A program made the position numbers and the translations under genes. From the NCBI GenBank assembly GCA_038496445.1, contig JALMLS010000064.1, positions 1-64,000 of the forward strand: DNA of 64,000 nucleotides, in the 5' to 3' direction. Shown here piece after piece: positions 46,301 through 57,628 of the stretch. The stretch comes from Trichosphaerium sp. ATCC 40318. Taxonomy: Eukaryota > Discosea > Flabellinia > Trichosidae. Numbering within the stretch: position 1 is the first letter of the stretch; every line of letters starts with the position of its first letter. The notes beneath the pieces were generated by a model. That model did not search any database. It was not told the origin of the DNA and was given only the letters and a program-made list of their open reading frames with translations.

Positions 46301-49300
46301 GTAATCGCATAGACCACGTTTGTAAGCAACGAAAGCCAAGTGAGGGTCACGGTTTTCACAATATTTACCGACAACCTTGCTATCATAGAACTAAAACAAA
46401 CAGTAAGAAATACACCAAAAGTAGTTGCCAGAAGAAAAAAAAAAGCAAAAAGAAAGTTGTGCAGTGAGCATACCTGATTCTCTGTCAAGAACTTCTCTGG
46501 GTTGTTGTGTTGATCGATGTAAATCTTGGCGATAGCGTTGTGAAGGGATGGTTCTCTGCTACCTTCAGCAAAGCGTGCTTCGAGCCATGGTTGAAGAATC
46601 TTGAGACGGTTTCTCTTCTCAACAGCTTCAACGAGTTTATCGACTGGGCACAAGTTGCCAACAGCGTCAATAAGTGTTTTGATGTACTCTTCGCTGCAAT
46701 CAACGTCAATCAAGGCACCAACAACAAGAGGTGTATTAACAGGATTGATGCTCTTGACGTAGGCTTCGATGTATTTCTCCATACCGCCATCGTACAAGTA
46801 TCGTGTCAAGTCTTCAACAAAGTTATACTTGTCACAGACAATGACAAGAGGAAGTTGATTTGTAAGGCGAGCTTCCTAAAAGACTACGGTAAGTACATCT
46901 TGTCTATAAAACAGTACAAAATAAGCAAGCAAGGCAGTACCTTTAGGAAATCCTTTACGCGCTCAGGATCGTAGTGTGTGCTCTCGCGAACAATACGCTC
47001 GATTTCCTTGTCTTGAGGAGGTGTAAAGCGAGCGGCAGCTTGAATATACTAAAGAAGAGTGAGTAACTTTCTACATCCATTTCTTTGGAGGACATACCTT
47101 GAAGTGAACTTCTGGGTTCTCGGAAGTACTGACAATAGCTTGACAGAAGTAAAAAATGCCATCCCAGCTTTGGAACTCTTCGAAGAGCTTAATGAGACGC
47201 TCCTCTCCAATTTGTTCACAGTATTTAGCTGCGATTTTGACTACAGTTTGCAAGTTTTGTTGAGGGTTATTGCTCAACATCTCTCTCAAACAGTCGTAGC
47301 TGTCATCTGCAGATTGTGTAGTCAATTGACCAAAGAAGTTGATCAAAAACTATTCAAAAACAGCGTAAGTAACAAGCGCAAGCAATAAACACAAAAGAAA
47401 ACAAATCGGTTCGTACGTCAGTGCTGATTTGGGAAGCGTTTCTCAAGACACGTTTGACATCAGTCAATTCATCGTATTGTTCCAAGGCCTAAACATAAAA
47501 AGGTCAACTCAAAGGGCATGGTTTTTAATCAAGAGGTTTGAGCTAAAACGTACACGTTGGTGTAAGCCTACTTGCTCGCAAAGAGCGGCGATGGCCTTGT
47601 TGTCAAAGTGGGTGAACATCTCGTTACCCAAAATAGCATCAGCAACAGCAACACCTTGAGGGCGATGGTTCAAGTTGATTGTCAACAATTTTGTTTGTAA
47701 AGCGCCTTCTTCTGGCTTGTTCTTGCTCAAGATATCAAGGAGGAAAGATGTGCACTCTTGAATCATGCCACGGCTCATAAAAGCATCAGCGACAACATCA
47801 GGATCTACCAAAGCACCACCCTGTACAAAAATAGTGAGATCAAAAGCAAAAAACCGTAGAAAACCCAAGCAGTTAATCGTGCGTTAGACACCGCATACGT
47901 ACCTCAGCAGTGCACACCATCTTGGCAAAGTTTACGGAAGCTTGTGGGTTGCTGCTAATAACAGCTTGCAACAATTGCATCCAGTTTGGTGTGTAGTTTT
48001 TGGACTGGGCGTAAACGACGAGTTTAGGGAACTGTCCAGTCTCAGCGAAGATCTGTACGACTTTTTCTTTTGCGTCAGCGCGGTAGTAAATAGATAGAGC
48101 CATGCGAATATCAACAGCACGAGCAATATCACCCAACTCTTCGCTGCATTCCAACTAAAACGGGTCGTTCAGTAAACCATCAAATGGGTAATAAAACTTC
48201 AAAAAAAACAAAGCGAGATTATTTACCTTATCTTCTTTGAGCCATTTTTCTAAGAGATCTTTGCGGCCTTGTTGTAAAACAGGTCTGGCGAGTTCAAGAG
48301 ACTCAATCTTGTTCAATTTACCATGCTCCAAAAGAGTACCAAAGTATTGTAACAATGGAGATGGTTTACCGTGTTCAGCAGGAATAGATTGGAAAGTTTT
48401 GATTGTGTTCATGTTACGAATCAAGTTCTGCAAGAAAAACGATGTAAGTACAAAAGGCAGTAAGGGAAAATAGCGTTATTATTATACGTACACCAGGCGA
48501 TTTTGCAGCTACTCTAGCAGCGCCAGGCCAATCTCTGGATTGCAATCTTTGTTGGAATTCTTGCTTGAACAAGTTGTCGGCACCAGGCAAGTTAGCTCTA
48601 GCAGCGATTGAACGAGCCAATGTAGTGTCATTCAAAGTGGACAAAATGTATCGAATAATATTGTTTTCATCAAGAGATACAGACAAAACCTAAGCAACAT
48701 TCGTTAATACCCGACACGAAATGTAATTACTTGAAAGCTTTGTTTTTCAAAAAAAAGCGAAATAATTGTTTTCGCATCAAAAAATAGCACGTACTTGTCC
48801 AGTGCGGCTAACACCCATAACACCGTTATTTTTAGTGTCGGGTACAGTGACGAATATTGTTTGTTCGCTGATACGACGCATGTAAATCAAAGAACCGTGC
48901 TCAACGTCAAAAATGTGTAGGAAACCGAATTTGGTAATCATGTATACGACACCATACTTCTCAGACACTTGCATGGACACTGGAAAATCGTCCGGAGAAT
49001 CCTGAGGGAACAATATATTTTGCGCCTTCTTTTGGTATACAGGCGTTCCAGAACCAACCTCTGTGATAAACAACTATACATTTTGGAGTGAGTACCCAAG
49101 TTTTTAAGAAGGAAAAAAAACATATTTTTCGGGACGTTCGAGTTGTAAGAAACAGAAATTCCAAACGTTTTCAAGTAAATCAACGCTAAAATTCGTACCT
49201 TTGATTGCGCTGGGCTTCTAGATGCAAAACAAAACAAGCTAATAGAGTTACCAGCAACGTTAAAGCGAGTGAACGAAGCGGCGTGTCCACCTTCGAGCAA

Positions 49301-50205
49301 TTGACTAAATCCACGCTCAGCTGAAAACAACTGAATGTTACCGGCAATTCTTCCTTCCTACATTAAGATGTTAGGGAACTGTATTGCCATTTTTCTCCGT
49401 GTGGTTTTTTTTTTTTCTTCCAACTTACTTTTTGTGTAATACCAACCAAACAAGTCCATTTTTTATCGTGACTAGCGTGGTAATTTATAATTTGATGGTC
49501 TGCAAGTTGAGGCAAGCGCTCAAATACCTTGACAGGTGGGGACGATTCATCTAGGCGCACTTTAGCAATACGAAACGGTGATTGAAAGGAATTTTTTGCG
49601 ACGTGGTTCGCTTGTAACGGTTATGACATACCCAAAGTCCAGTGGTAAACGTTCTTGGTCGTAACTAAAGCCACGCAAGTTTCGTCAACCCACTTCCAAA
49701 ATACAACTTGTTCCGTCATCTGTTGGCCCTTTACCTTTTTACGTTCTTTCAAATTGAAGATTTGTAGTGTTTGGCCCGCTACATAAACGATCAGTCAATG
49801 ATCGCTGAGCGACAGCAAAAAAACAAATAATTTGCAATGGAAAGGTAGTCGCCAGGTTCTCTAATGTGGCAAAAGCGACTCCAAGAAATTTGGGAGTGTT
49901 AAAAGCGCTAAGAACCTTTCAAAGCCAAGATGTGTTGTGAAGGGTGCATAATGGCAGAATCAGCTTTGATTGGGTGTTTTGTAGGTGTGGCAGGATTCTC
50001 CATGTCTACAATAACAACGGTAGCCGTTTGGCCCGCCTGTTCCCTGATGCAGATGAAGCGGTCAGACTGAACAGTGAGCGTTGCGAACGCAATTGAAGCA
50101 GGCTGAATGCCCACTGACGTGAGCTATTTTTTTTAGTTAGCTAACGCAAGCAACTACAGTGCGTACGTCAAGTAACTGCTGGAAACGAATTGGCAATTGG
50201 GCCAT
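43330..50205 (-). CDS. CHC: Clathrin heavy chain
   Basis: About 25 exons from ATG 50205 ([14 protein letters not shown]) to the stop at 43330. The N-terminal beta-propeller has [46 protein letters not shown] and similar blocks. The clathrin heavy-chain repeats run through 48.7-44.5 kb (for example [80 protein letters not shown]). The C-terminus is Pro/Gly/Met-rich (HPGMMTNP units) ending DFYGFH, an unconserved tail as in other protists. Full length is about 1690 residues. It forms the triskelion of clathrin coats for endocytosis and trans-Golgi traffic. Introns are short and mostly GTAC-type. The 5' end lies 94 bp from a divergent plus-strand ORF. Confidence 0.96.
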
Positions 50206-50299
50206 ATTTAATCCACCAGTGTTAACGTCCTGAGCTATTTATGTGGAGCCTGAAGTTAAGTTTAAAAAAAATCTTCGTGGATTGGACTCTTGTTGACCC

Positions 50300-50611
50300 A
50301 TGATTCCCACTGAGTTTGATTCTGTTGGTCACAACAGTGCGTTTAAGGTAAAGAAACAACTTTCAATCTGTCAGCTACCGATTTTGACATTTTGCAACGT
50401 TGCAATGTAGTTAACACTACATTTAATTGTATTGTTTGCGAAGGGTATCGTTTGGAGCTCAAAAAGTTGGGGTGTTAAGCGGTACGCCGATAAGTCTGAT
50501 TACTTCATTTATCAGCATTTCTCAAGCCTCACAGAGCTTGTGAATATAGGATTTGATGTGCAAGAGCCAGTTATGCAGCTTGGAACTTCATACAACGCCA
50601 TGAAAACGTAA
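50300..50611 (+). CDS. Small hypothetical protein, 71 residues
   Basis: Two exons: MIPTEFDSVGHNSAFK (50300-50347) joined by one intron to KGIVWSSKSWGVKRYADKSD (from about 50443), ending TAA 50609-50611. The intron boundary is phase-consistent (AAG|GGT). No signal peptide. Sequence looks soluble with aromatic residues (YFIYQHF). Its start is 94 bp from the clathrin start on the other strand, a possible shared promoter. No family recognised. Confidence 0.5.
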
Positions 50612-50826
50612 ATGGTACGCATCTTTGCAAAAGCAGGAAATTTTGACAAACGCGCTTTTCCTTTATGATGTATAAACTCTGTGCCATTTTTGACAAAATG
50701 TGACAAACCAAACACTTGCTGAGGATAAAAAAAAAGAAGAAAACTTTTTGTTTTTTCTGCAGAATGAACAAAATTATTTACTTGAAACTAGGCTTTCCGG
50801 CGTTCTGTGATTCTCAAAACAGTCAA

Positions 50827-51667
50827 ATGGGTTGTGTTGCTGACAAAGATGAAGCCGAAGGCGAAATAGTCATCCCTCCAGCTGTACCTACGCCCATTGG
50901 CGGAGACGGCGCTGGTGATACTAAGTTATCTGTCGATAACGGTCTAGACTCACCTGACTTTGTCTACAAAGGTACGTTGTTTGATTGTAAGTTGTACCTT
51001 TGCAAATAAAGTAAATAATCTTCGTGTTCCTTCCGTTGTACTTGCCATGTAAATTGAATACCTTCTGAGTCTAATGAATAGTTGTACTGCTTGGGGACGC
51101 AAATGTTGGTAAAACCAACATCCTAGCGCGTTGGACCGCCGGCGAGTTTAATTTGGAGACCAAACCAACGATTGGTGTCGGTTTCGGTGTAAGAAAGATC
51201 CACGTGGGCGACAAATCAATAGTCGTACAATGCTGGGACACTGTACGTCCTTATTTGCGGCTATAGCACTCATTGTAGCGTAGGCGGGACAAGAGCGCTA
51301 TAGATCGATAATTCAGGCGTATTACAGAGGTGCATACGGTGCGCTTCTAGTTTACGATATCACAGATTCAAAGTCATTTGAAAAGTGCAACTCGTGGCTC
51401 ACTGAGCTCAAAACACAATGCATGAATGATATCTACGTTGTACTCGTTGGTAATAAGGTATGGCGACTACTTGCAATAAAATAGTAACTTTGTGTCAAGA
51501 ACGATCTGCAACACCTACGAGAAGTACCTACGAGTAGAGCACAGCAGTTCGCAGAGAAGCAAGGATTGGATTTTCTGGAAACGTCAGCCCTTGAAGGTGT
51601 TGGTATCGAAGAGGTGTTTGACAAAGTAATAGCTGGTGTAGCTTCCCGGTTTGCTGACGTAAAATAA
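50827..51667 (+). CDS. Rab GTPase (Rab11-like core) with N-terminal acylation site and no C-terminal cysteine
   Basis: Four exons. I start at ATG 50827 because it yields MGCVADKD, a Gly-2/Cys-3 myristoylation-palmitoylation motif. A longer in-frame start at 50764 exists. A 45-residue Gly/Pro-rich linker precedes the G domain: [14 protein letters not shown] (G1), [14 protein letters not shown] (effector), [12 protein letters not shown] (G3), [23 protein letters not shown] (G4), ETSALEG (G5). [14 protein letters not shown] and HLREVPT are Rab11/RabA-like. The protein ends SRFADVK with no prenylatable Cys. Membrane attachment is therefore presumably through the N-terminus, as in plant ARA6. Endosome or recycling role inferred. 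Confidence 0.88.
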
Positions 51668-51749
51668 ACGTGTTCTAGTCACTTTCGTTCCTTCTAGAGA
51701 TTTTGAATTGTCTTTTTTACTTCAATCCTTCCAGTATCTAACGCTTGTA

Positions 51750-52907
51750 TGCGACAGTACTAGCTCTGAAGGAGCCTAAAGTGAAACGCCAAACTTTTGT
51801 GGAAAAAAATCTCAGCTGAGAAAACAAACTATTTCATTAATTCGTATCTCTATACCTTCTTGAAGTCTCCCTACGCATGAGGTACATTTCAGAGGAACCT
51901 GCACGCTAACAGTGTTGTTTGCAGCTATCAACAATTGGACTCTAATGTTTTTACGTTTGGAGACGTAAAAGTGTCTCTCGAGTACATAAAAGGTGCGCTC
52001 GCACATTATCATTTTAGTGTTAATCGCAGCTACAGAGTTAGCACCGATAGACGCCGTATCGTTTATCGATGGCGATGACGTAACCGGATTGAAGCTTTGG
52101 CATGGCGTAAGCGTTTTATTGAAGAGCCGTGTTCACTATATTGTAGGCTGAATATCTCGCTTCGTACATGCTGAAGAACACTAAAAGATTCGCAAATAAG
52201 AGAGTTTTAGACTTGGGTACGTTGCTGAACAGCAACCCCTTCTATCCTTACCTGTCTGACATGACTCCTAGGTTGCGGGATTGGCCTTACAGGTGCGTCT
52301 TAAAAGCAATTGTGGCTTCATTTGACGTGTCAATCTAAAGGAATTGTCGCTTCGCATGTTTGCGATCAGGTCGTTCTTACAGATGCATCTGAGGAATGTC
52401 TTGAGATATGTCGGCGTAACGTAACCGCTAATGTATCAGAGAAAGAACAAGAGAGTACGCATAGCTTATAACAAAGACCAAAGTTGGTCTTGTGTTAAAA
52501 AAGTGTGTAACACACTATTATCAGAAAAGATCATCGTAGAGACTCTGTTTTGGGGTAGAGGCTTAGCGCCTTTCAGGGCTACACATGGTTTGTTTGACAT
52601 TATTATAAGCGCTGATACTATATATCTTTGCGAAAGTGTCTTGCCATTGTTGGCTACCGCCAAAATAATGTTACGACCAGAAGGTGAATTTATTCTATCC
52701 TACGTTATACGAGCTGAATCTTTAGAAGAGGTGATTGTACAGGTACTTTACAATTCTTACTACACGAAATTTCTAGTCTTGATGTTAGTCTGAAAACGTT
52801 GTTAGGGCGTTAAAGATCTGGGAATGAAGATAAGACTAAAGAAAACCGTGATTGGTAGAGATGACGCTGAGGTTGAGTTTGTAACAATAACACACAACAA
52901 TGGATAA
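51750..52907 (+). CDS. Class I SAM-dependent methyltransferase of the FAM86/METTL21-type protein-lysine group
   Basis: The confident part begins YQQLDSNVFTFGDVKVSLEY (51900-51990). Next come GLKLWHGAEYLASYML, KRVLDLGCGIGLTGI (motif I), VVLTDASEECLEICRRN (motif II region), and SADTIYLCE, where D-x-x-Y is the signature of seven-beta-strand protein-lysine methyltransferases. A C-terminal strand pair (LKKTVIGRDDAEVEF..., stop 52905-52907) follows. The 5' part 51785-51875 (ISAEKTNYFINSYLYTFL) resembles the N-terminal helix of EEF2KMT. It is separated from the rest by a TGA and by a frame change at a seven-A run (51803-51809). Substrate cannot be named; an elongation factor or chaperone is likely. 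Start 51750 is provisional. Confidence 0.7.
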
Positions 52908-53093
52908 ATTCAAAATAAAAAAAAATAGCACATTTATGTCGCCATAAAATATCACGTGATACACGTGAAGCAGCCGTTAAAAAATGCATTCCACTTTTTT
53001 TTTTTGGCCGTTCCTGTTTTTTTTCCATTTCATTTTGTTCCGTTTCTGTGAACTTTTTATATTGTTGTATGTAAACAATACAACTCAAGCGTC
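52908..53093. other. Intergenic spacer with paired CACGTG motifs
   Basis: Between the methyltransferase and PH-domain genes. CACGTG occurs twice within 20 bp at about 52952-52970 (tatcacgtgatacacgtgaa), 130-140 bp upstream of the PH-domain ATG. Confidence 0.5.
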
Positions 53094-55084
53094 ATGTCAT
53101 CGCCTGCTGTAAACAATATAAACTTCTTAATCAACTTATCGAGTGTTGTAAAGAGTGCTGCATTCAAAGACTTTGTGTGGAAACGTGGTGGTGTCAAAGC
53201 GCAGAAACCATGGAAATATAGGTATATGGTGATATCTCAACGTAAATTATACTACTACAAGAGTGATAAGGTGAGTTATCTCTTGTTTTGAATTTTACTG
53301 TTTTTGTCGATGGTACAATAGAATTCTATTGGCGTAATAGTACTGTACTGATATTAAATAGGACTCTCAACCGTTTGGCGTTATAGATTTAGCAAGCTAC
53401 GATAAGCTTGAGTATCAGTCGTATCCAAAGAAGAAATTCGCTCGTTATAGCTTCTTACTGCATAAGTACGTTAACTTTGATGCTGTGTACACCTTTTTAC
53501 TTCCTTATTTAGTTGCGATGGCTCTTCTCGTCCGTACATATTCGCAGCATCGAGCGAGGAAGCAAGAAAACGTTGGGAGACTGAAATTTGTAAGTGTTTT
53601 GTACCAGACACTAAACCTTTATCAGTACGCTTCAAACTATACCTATTCCCGTTGTAATGCGAAACTAGCAATCGCTAGAAGAAGAAGCCTCGCTTTCCGT
53701 TTCAAGTAACGGACCTGCCACAACAATAACTAACACTGACGCACCACAGAAGCAAGCGAAAGAGAAGGTACGTGATGATCGTGTAAACAACCAGCTCATT
53801 CTTTTTTTTTCAGAAGAAACAGCTTCGTGCGTCAAGCATGAACGATAAAACAACCACAAAAAAGACTGAAGACCCTCAAAAGCGCTTTACTGTGAATGAT
53901 CATACACTTGAAGACAGTGATGAAGAGAAATCAACGATCCAACCAAAAAAGAAAGAGAAAGCAAACGATAAAGAAAATAACAGTACGGAAGCGGTTAGTG
54001 ATGAAGAGGAAGTATCAACGGATAATAAAAAAATAGGTTTGAGTGGCGGGTGTTTATTGTTAGTACTAACCCCTCACAGATCTAAAAGCGCCAATGGATG
54101 AAGACAGTGATGCGTCTACAGTAGAAGAGGACGTGTCCAAAGATAGTGCTGAACCTGAAGCGCAGACAGGCGAAGAACCGAAATCACAGCGTTCAAATAA
54201 ATCAGCTGAAGAGAAAGCCACAGACAGCGCTGAGGATGCCAATGACGCTGACGGCGCAAACGACACCAGTGATGCTGCAGACGACGCCAATGATGGTGAC
54301 GAAGGAGGCGAAGGAGATAAAGGCGATGAAATTGCTGTAGCGTCGCGTCCGTCAATAGAGTCTGGATCTGGTTCTATCGCCAATTCAGAAATGGAATCGC
54401 GTCCGTCCATGGACTCTGACTCTACAACAACACCTCGAACAGAAAAGAAAAAAAAAGCTGGAAAGAAAAAGAAAGTGGTAAAGAAAAAATCATCTGTAGA
54501 TCTCGAATCTCAGCCAAAATCACTTGAAAAACAAGTCAAGGAAAGAAAGACACCAAGGAATTCTCCAAAGAAGAAAAGACGTGAAAAAAATTCGCCTAGA
54601 AAGTCTCCCAGCAAACGCAAAAGAGACAAGAAAAAGAATGACACAAAGGATGGCACTACAGAGGTAGAATCTCCATCAACTTCCTTGAGTTTACCTATAA
54701 CACCTACAAAACCGTTCGTGCCTATATTGGCAAGCAGCGATTCGTCTGATAAGATTATTGTCGACGAAGAGTATGCTCCAATTCCAGGTTAGTCGTTGGA
54801 TATTGTTTTCCAATAATCTAAGTTTGTTTTTAGCCAAGAAGCCTAAGCAACAGAACGGCTCGACCAGCGAAAACGGTGATAGTACAAAAAAAGATAATAA
54901 TAGTACTTCGGAATCAAGTCGTAGTAGTTGGATATCAGGTAAAAGAGGAAAACGTAAAACAATATGTACAGCTTTGGCTGTTGATAAAAAAAATATGACA
55001 GACTTGGAACTATTTGAAAGCGGAAACTTTGATGATATGTCCAGTGTAGAAGAGACTCCTTCAATAAACAAGAGTAAGGAATGA
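53094..55084 (+). CDS. PH-domain protein with long charged, disordered tail
   Basis: The N-terminal PH domain begins after about 27 residues: VWKRGGVKAQKPWKYRYMVI, LYYYKSDKDSQPFGVIDL, KKFARYSFLLHK, and the C-terminal helix ASSEEARKRWETEI with the invariant Trp (about 53160-53590). The remaining 400 residues are low-complexity: acidic Asp/Glu/Ala-rich (54090-54340), Ser/Pro, then Lys-rich (KKKKAGKKKKVVKKKSS, 54440-54640) and Ser-rich, ending in INKSKE at 55084. PH domains bind phosphoinositides or proteins, so it is likely a membrane-associated adaptor. About six introns. The frame in exons 53500-53770 was joined approximately. Confidence 0.72.
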
Positions 55085-55638
55085 ATTATAGTCACATTGT
55101 AAATCAGTTTTGTTATTCAAATACGCAAACTCGTATTGAACTTGCGACGGCGGAAGTAACTGAGTATCAGTAAACAACAAGAGGTGGAAGTCATTGAAAT
55201 TTCACAGGAATTTCGAGATGAAAAATCGACGGTACTCAAATTACAGTAGGCAAAACAATAAACATTTGTACAGTAAACTCTCACTTATTGTTGTTATTAA
55301 TTCTCGTATTTGTTGTTACCACTGCTGCATAAGAACTCACATACTGACAAGGTAAATTCTGCGTAACCACGACTGGTTTATGAGAGTACTATTTAGAATC
55401 AAGAGGCAATACTAGAGATAGTCGTCACCCATTCCTGGCTGGAGATTGCTACAAATACTATTACAAGTCTGAGTTCTCTACTATTTTAACTCTTCTGTTT
55501 TTTTTAGCTTGTGAAACCAACTACAAAACTTAATAGTTTAACCGGCATAGCCATTATTTCTCATTTGTATTTTAACTCAAACATACACAGCTGTAAAGTC
55601 ATCAATAGTATTTCAAATAACATTGTTTAGTTACAGTG
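55085..55638. other. Intergenic spacer between converging genes
   Basis: About 550 bp of AT-rich DNA without ORF or recognisable RNA between the PH-domain gene and the LRR gene. Confidence 0.45.
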
Positions 55639-57336
55639 TTAGAAGTTTATAAAGTATGCACTGTTTAGTGCTTTGATTCCCTTCTCGGTTACGGCTGTGT
55701 TATTTATATGAATTGTGTGAACACTTACAAGTGCTTGTATTCCTTCATCTGTCACTGAAGTAGAATCAAGATAAATCTCATGAACACCAGCCAGCACTTT
55801 GATACCTTCATCAGTAACTGCAGTGTATCTAAGATGAATGGTATGAACACCTGCCAACGCTTTGATGCCATCATCAGTAACTGAAGTGCTATCCAGATAA
55901 ATGGCGTGAACTCCCGCCAATTCTTTGATGCCATCATCAGTAACTAAAGTTCCATCCAGATATATAGTATGAACTCCTGCTAAAGCTTTAATACCTTCAT
56001 CTGTAACTGAACTACCAATAAGATTGATAGTATGAACTCCGCTAAGTGCTTTGATTCCCATGTCAGTAACGAAAGTTCTAACAAGATTTATACTGTGAAC
56101 TCCTGCCAATGATTTGATTCCCTCATCAGTTGTTGATGTTTCAAACAGAAAAATGGTATGAACTCCAGCCAATGATTTAATGCCTTTAGCTGTGACTGAA
56201 GTGCCATTTAGATGAATGGTGTGAACACCTACCAGCGCTTGTATACCTTTATCAGTTACTGAGGTACCTTTCAGATGAATGGTGTGTACGCCTGCTAATG
56301 ATTTGATTCCTTCATCAGTCACCGAAGTGTTATCAAGATGGATTGTGTGCACTCCCTTTAAAGGCTTTATGCCTTCGTTAGTTATGTAAGTTTCATTGAG
56401 GTGAATGGTATGAACTCCTGCCAAGCATTTGATATCATCATCAGTCACTGAAGTGTCATCAAGGCCAATAGTATGGACGTTTTTCAATGCCCTTAGGCTT
56501 TCACCAGTGACTGATGTGCCACGTAGATGAATAGTATGAACTCCTGACAGAGCTTCTATACCTTTATCAGTTATGAAAGTGCCTTCTAGATAAATGGTGT
56601 GAACTCCAGCAAGTGCCTTGACACCCTTATCAGTTATTGAGGTATGGTTGAGATTGATAGTATGAACTCCAGCAAGTGCTTGTATACCTTCATCAGTGAC
56701 GGGAGTGTAATCAAGATTAATGGTATGAACGCCTGCCAATGCTTGTATTCCTTCATTTGTCAAGAAAAGTGCGCATGTAAGGCTAACAGTGTGTACTCCA
56801 GCTAAAGCTTTGATACCCTCGTCAGTTATGGAATAGGTGTAAGTGAGGTGGATTGTGTGCACTCCAGCTAAGGCTTTGAGGCCCTCATCAGTCACTGAAG
56901 TTGTGTCAAGATTAATGGTATGAACGCCAGCCAATGTTTTGACACCTTCGTCTGATACTGAAGTCCCACCAAGATGAATGTTACGTACTCCAGAGAGCAA
57001 CTTCACAATCTTATCAATATCTTCAACTCTAGCAACACAAACATGTGTATGTCTGAGTACTCCCGGATAGTTGCTGATTGTTTTTGCCGATTCAAAGTCT
57101 GATATTCTGATGCGATTGTACCCAACAATATTGTGAATGAGCGAAGAAAAACGAGAACAACTTATAGCTGCTGAAACCCTACAGGTATTTATCTGACATA
57201 AAATATGCGCCAATATCTCATTTGGTAGGTTTAGGAGGTTTAACGTATCACTAAGAACACGTGTTAAAAAGAGAATCAAAACAACTTTAAATAAAATGAA
57301 ACAAATATGAGTTTGGAGTAAGTGTCTTTTAAGCAA
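55639..57336 (-). CDS. F-box-like leucine-rich-repeat protein with 21 tandem 21-residue repeats
   Basis: A single open frame of about 560 residues with no intron in the repeat region. LNLLNLPNEILAHILCQI near the start looks like an F-box. About 100 residues later come 21 near-perfect 21-residue repeats of the form VHTIHLDGTSVTDEGIKALAG (VRNIHL... first, VHTIHINNTAV last), ending at 55639. The L/I and TDEG pattern is a cysteine-poor LRR variant. Comparable VTDEGLKALG-type F-box LRR arrays are known in giant DNA viruses and some protists. The true start is unclear: the frame opens to 57336 without an ATG. An acceptor at 57251-57252 suggests a small first exon upstream. Likely a protein-binding adaptor for ubiquitination. 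Confidence 0.75.
   Translation of the reverse strand: MLKRHLLQTHICFILFKVVLILFLTRVLSDTLNLLNLPNEILAHILCQINTCRVSAAISCSRFSSLIHNIVGYNRIRISDFESAKTISNYPGVLRHTHVCVARVEDIDKIVKLLSGVRNIHLGGTSVSDEGVKTLAGVHTINLDTTSVTDEGLKALAGVHTIHLTYTYSITDEGIKALAGVHTVSLTCALFLTNEGIQALAGVHTINLDYTPVTDEGIQALAGVHTINLNHTSITDKGVKALAGVHTIYLEGTFITDKGIEALSGVHTIHLRGTSVTGESLRALKNVHTIGLDDTSVTDDDIKCLAGVHTIHLNETYITNEGIKPLKGVHTIHLDNTSVTDEGIKSLAGVHTIHLKGTSVTDKGIQALVGVHTIHLNGTSVTAKGIKSLAGVHTIFLFETSTTDEGIKSLAGVHSINLVRTFVTDMGIKALSGVHTINLIGSSVTDEGIKALAGVHTIYLDGTLVTDDGIKELAGVHAIYLDSTSVTDDGIKALAGVHTIHLRYTAVTDEGIKVLAGVHEIYLDSTSVTDEGIQALVSVHTIHINNTAVTEKGIKALNSAYFINF
55660..57000 (-). repeat. 63-bp coding tandem repeat array
   Basis: Twenty-one 63-bp units encoding the LRRs described for this gene. 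Neighbouring units differ mainly at synonymous sites and at three or four variable residue positions (the two after HL and those before TDEG), indicating expansion by unequal exchange followed by selection on exposed positions. Confidence 0.8.
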
Positions 57337-57628
57337 AATGTTTTGCTAATGTTATAAAACAATAACTAGTGTAGCCGTACTTCTTTGTAGATTCACTCAT
57401 TAACTACAAATTAAACCTTGACTCTCACTCTTTGTAGACTGTTGAAGACTGGGTATGGATTTGAAGATTTGACAGGCCTTGGACTTAGCTGTTTTACATT
57501 TGGGCAGTACACATGAGGAAAACAACAAGGAAATCAACGAGAAAACTCGTGGTAACAAAAAAATAGAATTTATTTGTTGTTGGGTGAGCCAAATAATTGG
57601 ACAGCATTTTACCTGAGCGGAGTGACTT
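57337..57628. other. Intergenic spacer
   Basis: About 290 bp between two minus-strand genes; no ORF of note. Confidence 0.35.

Noticed and set aside
54066-54410. Minus-strand ORF with Ser/Ala-rich repeats opposite the PH-domain protein
   Set aside because: It is the antisense of a low-complexity acidic tail, which keeps the other strand open by composition.
55660-57000. CRISPR array or viral repeat region
   Set aside because: The 63-bp units are coding in one frame for a leucine-rich repeat and vary at synonymous sites.
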